NCBI GenBank assembly: GCA_034509735.1
Contig: JACGWO010000002.1
Span: forward strand, 25,095,636 to 25,159,635
Reading direction: 5' to 3'
Source of the DNA: Sesamum alatum
Taxonomy: Eukaryota > Streptophyta > Magnoliopsida > Lamiales > Pedaliaceae
Length of the DNA: 64,000 bases
Shown here: positions 59,318-64,000 of the stretch, in pieces
How positions within the stretch are numbered: position 1 is the stretch's first letter
Layout of the letters: each line of letters begins with the position of its first letter
Notes under the pieces: model-generated
The model's input: only the letters and a program-made list of their open reading frames with translations
Databases searched by the model: none
Told to the model about the DNA's origin: nothing
Position numbers and translations under genes: made by a program

Positions 59318-60709
59318 TTAAGGTACGGCCCGGGAATGCAACGGAAGCGTAAAAAACGTAAATTTAAGACATAATTTAAACTGGATTCAAAGGGATGTTC
59401 CCTTTGAAGTTCCCGGGCGTTCGGTGTTTGTCAAAGTATAAAACAACAAAATAAAATATGTTGGACATGTGGCTTAAAAGGAGAAGAAGAAAGTAAAACA
59501 AAAATGTAAAAGGAAACCAACCTTTGTTCGTTTATGTAGAACGGGTTCGTGCGTTGTTCATTTCTTTTCCTTCTTCGTTCGTCCACTTGAGAGCTCAACG
59601 TAGAACTCCTCTAATGCATTCCACACCACACTATGGATTTATTTCTACTCTATTGCTAGATAGAAAATAGAAACAAAGAAGAAGAAACAATTCCAAAGAA
59701 AGCACTATCAATTAGTGTACCTAGGAATGTTTTTGTTCAATCTTCTCTAAGAAGTATGAACACTAAAAGAGAAAATTTTCAGAGAGTATTTTGGCCTAAA
59801 AACTCCAGCAAAAATGAAGCAAGTTAAGTGAATAGTGTCTAGCAAAGTAGTTTTGTGTATGTAGAATGTAGTGTTCAAAAAACCACCTACATAAGTAACC
59901 TCCAAGGCAACTTTCACATACACACACTTCTAGCACATCCACTATACATGATAGCAAGAGAAAAACCACCCACAAATCTGCATAATTTCGTGCACATCAT
60001 GTACATATGTGGAAGAGTTGAAACTCCTCCTTAACTAACTTCAACTTGCATGAAAAAATGGACTTGGACCTTTATGTTTTTGGACTTGTATTTAATCAAA
60101 TTAAATAAAGTCCAAACATGTATCTGTTGGGCATTAATTAATCTAATTAATTTCAATCCAATTGAAGCCCAATTATTAATTTAATCCAATTGAATAAACA
60201 TAAGTCCAAATTAATAATAAATGATCCAATCAATTGACATAAGTCATACCGACCAAGCCTCCAAGGCTTCCATATGACGATTCCCGCGAGTCAGTTCAGT
60301 CAGTTGACATCCTTGTCAACTAACCCACTAATATTGCATAGACGTCCAACGACTGTCGCCGATGAAACACGGCACTCATCCAATGAATGCAATCTTTAGT
60401 GCAAGTCTGTATAGGACTCTCGATGCCCTGTCTCAAAGTCCTCGACTTGGAACGTTTCAGACCTAACCCTTAGAAGTTAGTATCATAGAAGCCATCCAAT
60501 GCGCAACCCAACTACATGGGTTGTTCGTTTGGCCTATGGGCTTTGTTGTGATGTTAATGGAATAAACATAAATAGCGAACACAACAAATGGAACTGCCAA
60601 ACATGAATACTCACTTTATTCATATAAGAATATTACAATTACAATGACATTGTCAGAAATAGATTACATCAAGGCCAATCTAATTGGCTTTCCATCACCT
60701 ATTTTAACA
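59318..60709 (-). repeat. 5' LTR of the copia element, internally deleted
   Basis: About 1.39 kb matching the 3' LTR at both ends ('ggtacggcccggg' and 'tattttaaca'). About 800 bp are missing: 'gatccaatcaattgacata' joins directly to 'agtcataccgacc', whereas the other LTR has 52206-53010 between these points. The inner boundary is uncertain, because the TGAAAGAAATC end of the other LTR is replaced here by 'ccgtaaatttaag'. Confidence 0.82.
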
Positions 60710-60714
60710 ATATT

Positions 60715-63700
60715 CGGACGTATGATTGATTACGAAGGTTCTCCATGGACTCGATACGGCAATGATAAAAGTGCATTAGTGTCTAAACATGTTTTCAAGG
60801 AGTTTGTCGTTGCACTAAGGTACAAAGCTGAGTCCATGGCTCGAAAGAATGTTCTAGATGTAGTCCTAGTGCATTTTTATGTTGAATAAGATGGCGTCCT
60901 AGTCGTATAATCGAATAGTGGCGTTAATATTGATTATTAATACGAATATATTTATAGCCAGAAATGAGTCATCTATCAGTCAATGATAAGGACTGATAAC
61001 ACAAGGTGTTTCCTACGATTGTGTTGAATATTAGGCATCTATCCGGACATACGATTGATTATGAAGGTTCTCCAAGCCCTCGATATGGCAAAGATAAAAA
61101 TGCATTAGTGTCTAAATTGGTTTAAAAGGAGTTTGTCGTTGCGCAAAGGTACAAAGTTGAGTCCATGGCTCAAAAGAGTGTTTTAGATGTAATCCTAGTG
61201 CATTTTTATATTGAATAACATGGAGTCCAAGTCGTATAATCGAAGAGTGGCTTTAATATTGATTATTAGAGTCAATACGAATATATTTATAGCTAGAAAT
61301 GAGTCATCTATCAGTCAATGATAAGGACTAAAAACACAAGATGTTTCCTATGATTGTGTTGCGTATTAGGCATGTATCCGGACGTACGATTGATTACAAA
61401 AGTTGACCAAGCCCTCAATATGGCAAAGATAAAAGGGAATAAGTGTCTAAATTTATTTAAAGGAGTTTATCATTGCGCAAAGGTACAAAGCTGAGTCAAT
61501 GGTTCAAACAGTGTTTTATATGTAGTACTAGTGCATTTTTATTTTTAATAAGATAGCGGCCTAGTCATATAACCAAAGAGTGGCTTTAGTATTGATTATT
61601 AGAGGCAATACGAATATATTTATAGCCAAAAATGAGTCATCTATCAGTCAACGATAAGGATTAAAAGCACACGGTGTTTCCTACAATTGTGTCGAGTATT
61701 AGGCATGTATTCGGACGTACCATTGATTGTGAATGTTCTCCAAGCCCTCGATATGGCAAAGATAAAAGTGCATTAGTGTCTAAATTTGTTTAAAGGAGTT
61801 TGTCGTCATGCAAAGGTACAAAGCTGAGTGAATGGCTCAAAACAGTGTTCTAGATGTAGTCCTAGTGCATTTTTATGTTGAATAACATGGAGTCCTAGTC
61901 GTATAATCGAAGAGTAGCTTTAATATTGATTATTAGAGTCAATACGAATATATTTATAGACAGAAATGAGTCATCTATCAGTCAATGATAAGGACTAAAA
62001 ACACAAGATGTTTCCTATGATTGTGTTGCGTATTAGGCATGTATCCGGACGTACGATTGATTACAAAAGTTGACCAAGCCTGGCAAAGATAAAAGGGAAT
62101 AAGTGTCTAAAATTTGTTTAAAGGAGTTTATCGTTGCGCAAAGGTACAAAGCTGAGTCAATGGTTCAAACAGTGTTTTATATGTAGTACTAGTGCATTTT
62201 TATTTTTAATAAGATAGCGGCCTAGTCATATAACCAAAGAGTGGCTTTAGTATTGATTATTAGAGGCAATACGAATATATTTATAGCCAAAAATGAGTCA
62301 TCTATCAATCAACGATAAGGACTAAAAGCACAAGGTGTTTCCTACAATTGTGTCGAGTATTAGGCATGTATTCGGACGTACCATTGATTGTGAATGTTCT
62401 CCAAGCCCTCGATATGGCAAAGATAAAAGTGCATTAGTGTCTAAATTTGTTTAAAGGAGTTTGTCGTCATGCAAAGGTACAAAGCTGAGTGAATGGCTCA
62501 AAACAGTGTTCTAGATGTAGTCCTAGTGCATTTTTATGTTGAATACGATGGAGTCCTAGTCGTATAATTGAAGAGTGGCTTTAATATTGATTATTAGAGT
62601 CAATACGAATATATTTACAGCCAGAAATGAGTCATCTATTAGTCAATGATAAGGACTGATAACACAAGGTGTTTCCTATGATTGTCTTGAGTATTAGGCA
62701 TGTATCCGGACGTACCATTGATTGTGAATGTTCTCCAAGCCCTCGATATGGCAAAGATAAAAGTGCATTAGTGTCTAAATTTGTTTAAAGGAGTTTGTCG
62801 TCATGCAAAGGTACAAAGCTGAGTGAATGGCTCAAAACAGTGTTCTAGATGTAGTCCTAGTGCATTTTTATGTTGAATAACATGGAGTCCTAGTCGTATA
62901 ATGGAAGAGTAGCTTTAATATTGATTATTAGAGTCAATACGAATATATTTATAGACAGAAATGAGTCATCTATCAGTCAATGATAAGGACTAAAAACACA
63001 AGATGTTTCCTATGATTGTGTTGCGTATTAGGCATGTATCCGGACGTACGATTGATTACAAAAGTTGACCAAGCCTGGCAAAGATAAAAGGGAATAAGTG
63101 TCTAAATTTGTTTAAAGGAGTTTATCGTTGCGCAAAGGTACAAAGCTGAGTCAATGGTTCAAACAGTGTTTTATATGTAGTACTAGTGCATTTTTATTTT
63201 TAATAAGATAGCGGCCTAGTCATATAACCAAAGAGTGGCTTTAGTATTGATTATTAGAGGCAATACGAATATATTTATAGCCAAAAATGAGTCATCTATC
63301 AATCAACGATAAGGATTAAAAGCACAAGGTGTTTCCTACAATTGTGTCGAGTATTAGGCATGTATTCGGACGTACCATTGATTGTGAATGTTCTCCAAGC
63401 CCTCGATATGGCAAAGATAAAAGTGCATTAGTGTCTAAATTTGTTTAAAGGAGTTTGTCATTGCGCAAAGGTACAAAGCTGAATCCATGCCTTGAAAGAG
63501 TGTTCAAGATATAGTCTTAGTGCATTTTTATGTTGAATACGATGGAGTCCTAGTCGTATAATTGAAGAGTGGCTTTAATATTGATTATTAGAGTCAATAC
63601 GAATATATTTACAGCCAGAAATGAGTCATCTATTAGTCTATGATAAGGACTGATAACACAAGGTGTTTCCTATGATTGTCTTGAGTATTAGGCATGTATT

Positions 63701-64000
63701 CGGACGTACCATTGATTGTGAATGTTCTCCAAGCCCTCGATATGGCAAAGATAAAAGTGCATTAGTGTCTAAATTTGTTTAAAGGAGTTTGTCGTCATGC
63801 AAAGGTACAAAGCTGAGTGAATGGCTCAAAACAGTGTTCTAGATGTAGTCCTAGTGCATTTTTATGTTGAATAACATGGAGTCCTAGTCGTATAATGGAA
63901 GAGTAGCTTTAATATTGATTATTAGAGTCAATACGAATATATTTATAAACAGAAATGAGTCATCTATCAGTCAATGATAAGGACTAAAAACACAAGATGT
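60715..64000 (+). repeat. Satellite array with 660/990-bp higher-order repeat
   Basis: The monomer phase resumes at 'cggacgtatgattg'. Marked variants recur: 'agcggcctagtcatataacc' near 61555, 62215 and 63208; 'gtcgtcatgcaaagg' near 61803, 62464, 62801 and 63791; 'agatgtttcctatgattg' near 61340, 62009 and 63001. Spacings are about 660 and 992 bp, meaning two- and three-monomer blocks copied locally. One monomer type is shortened in 'accaagcctggcaaag' (about 62077 and 63070). The array runs off the window. Confidence 0.93.

Larger units (their letters stand above)
51265..60714 (-). mobile_element. Ty1/copia LTR retrotransposon, complete but decayed
   Basis: The element body is 51270-60709 (9.44 kb), transcribed on the minus strand. 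ATATT at 51265-51269 and 60710-60714 flanks it and matches the satellite site 'catgtattcgg', so it is the target duplication. Order on the minus strand: 5' LTR (60709 to about 59318), long leader, gag-pol (57378 to 53497), polypurine tract, 3' LTR (53481 to 51270). The domain order with integrase before RT places it in copia. Coding is broken by several stops and frameshifts. The two LTRs differ by many substitutions and one deletion of about 800 bp, so the insertion is old. Confidence 0.92.

Overview
The window is nuclear plant DNA, almost certainly heterochromatin of a centromeric, pericentromeric or subtelomeric kind. It consists of a long AT-rich tandem satellite with a monomer of about 300-338 bp, broken up by retrotransposons. 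I see no intact host gene, tRNA, rRNA or CRISPR array. The plant assignment rests on three element types: LINEs with a plant-style ORF1 (DUF4283-like domain plus CX2CX4HX4C knuckle) and an ORF2 with an RT domain and a C-terminal zf-RVT domain; a Ty1/copia element with the order gag-protease-integrase-RT-RNase H; and a solo LTR of Ty3/gypsy type. I cannot name the species.

Layout. 1-6395: satellite in minus orientation, organised as a dimer of about 635 bp. 6396-11674: two diverged LINE copies arranged head to head, each carrying ORF1 and a 3' tail but no ORF2. The satellite changes orientation across this pair. 11675-42641: satellite in plus orientation. Within it, 12181-23378 is a higher-order repeat (HOR) of about 2.835 kb that contains an 834-bp solo LTR in each of four copies. 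23379-39720 is a trimeric HOR of about 1.01 kb, interrupted by a 500-N gap with poor sequence around it. 39721-42641 is more diverged. 42642-46362: nested LINE debris, read here as one twin-primed element split by a second LINE. 46363-46870: satellite. 46871-49360: a third LINE fragment in minus orientation. 49361-51264: satellite. 51270-60709: a complete but decayed copia element in minus orientation with an ATATT target duplication. 60715-64000: satellite again, with a 660/990-bp HOR.

How the parts relate. The satellite is the substrate. Elements inserted into it, and at least one insertion (the solo LTR) was then copied with its surrounding monomers as part of a new HOR. Every coding region is broken by frameshifts, stops or truncation, so nothing here looks able to move on its own. 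The most unusual structures are the LTR-bearing HOR and the head-to-head pair of ORF1-only LINEs sitting exactly where the array changes direction. No new protein-coding system was found.
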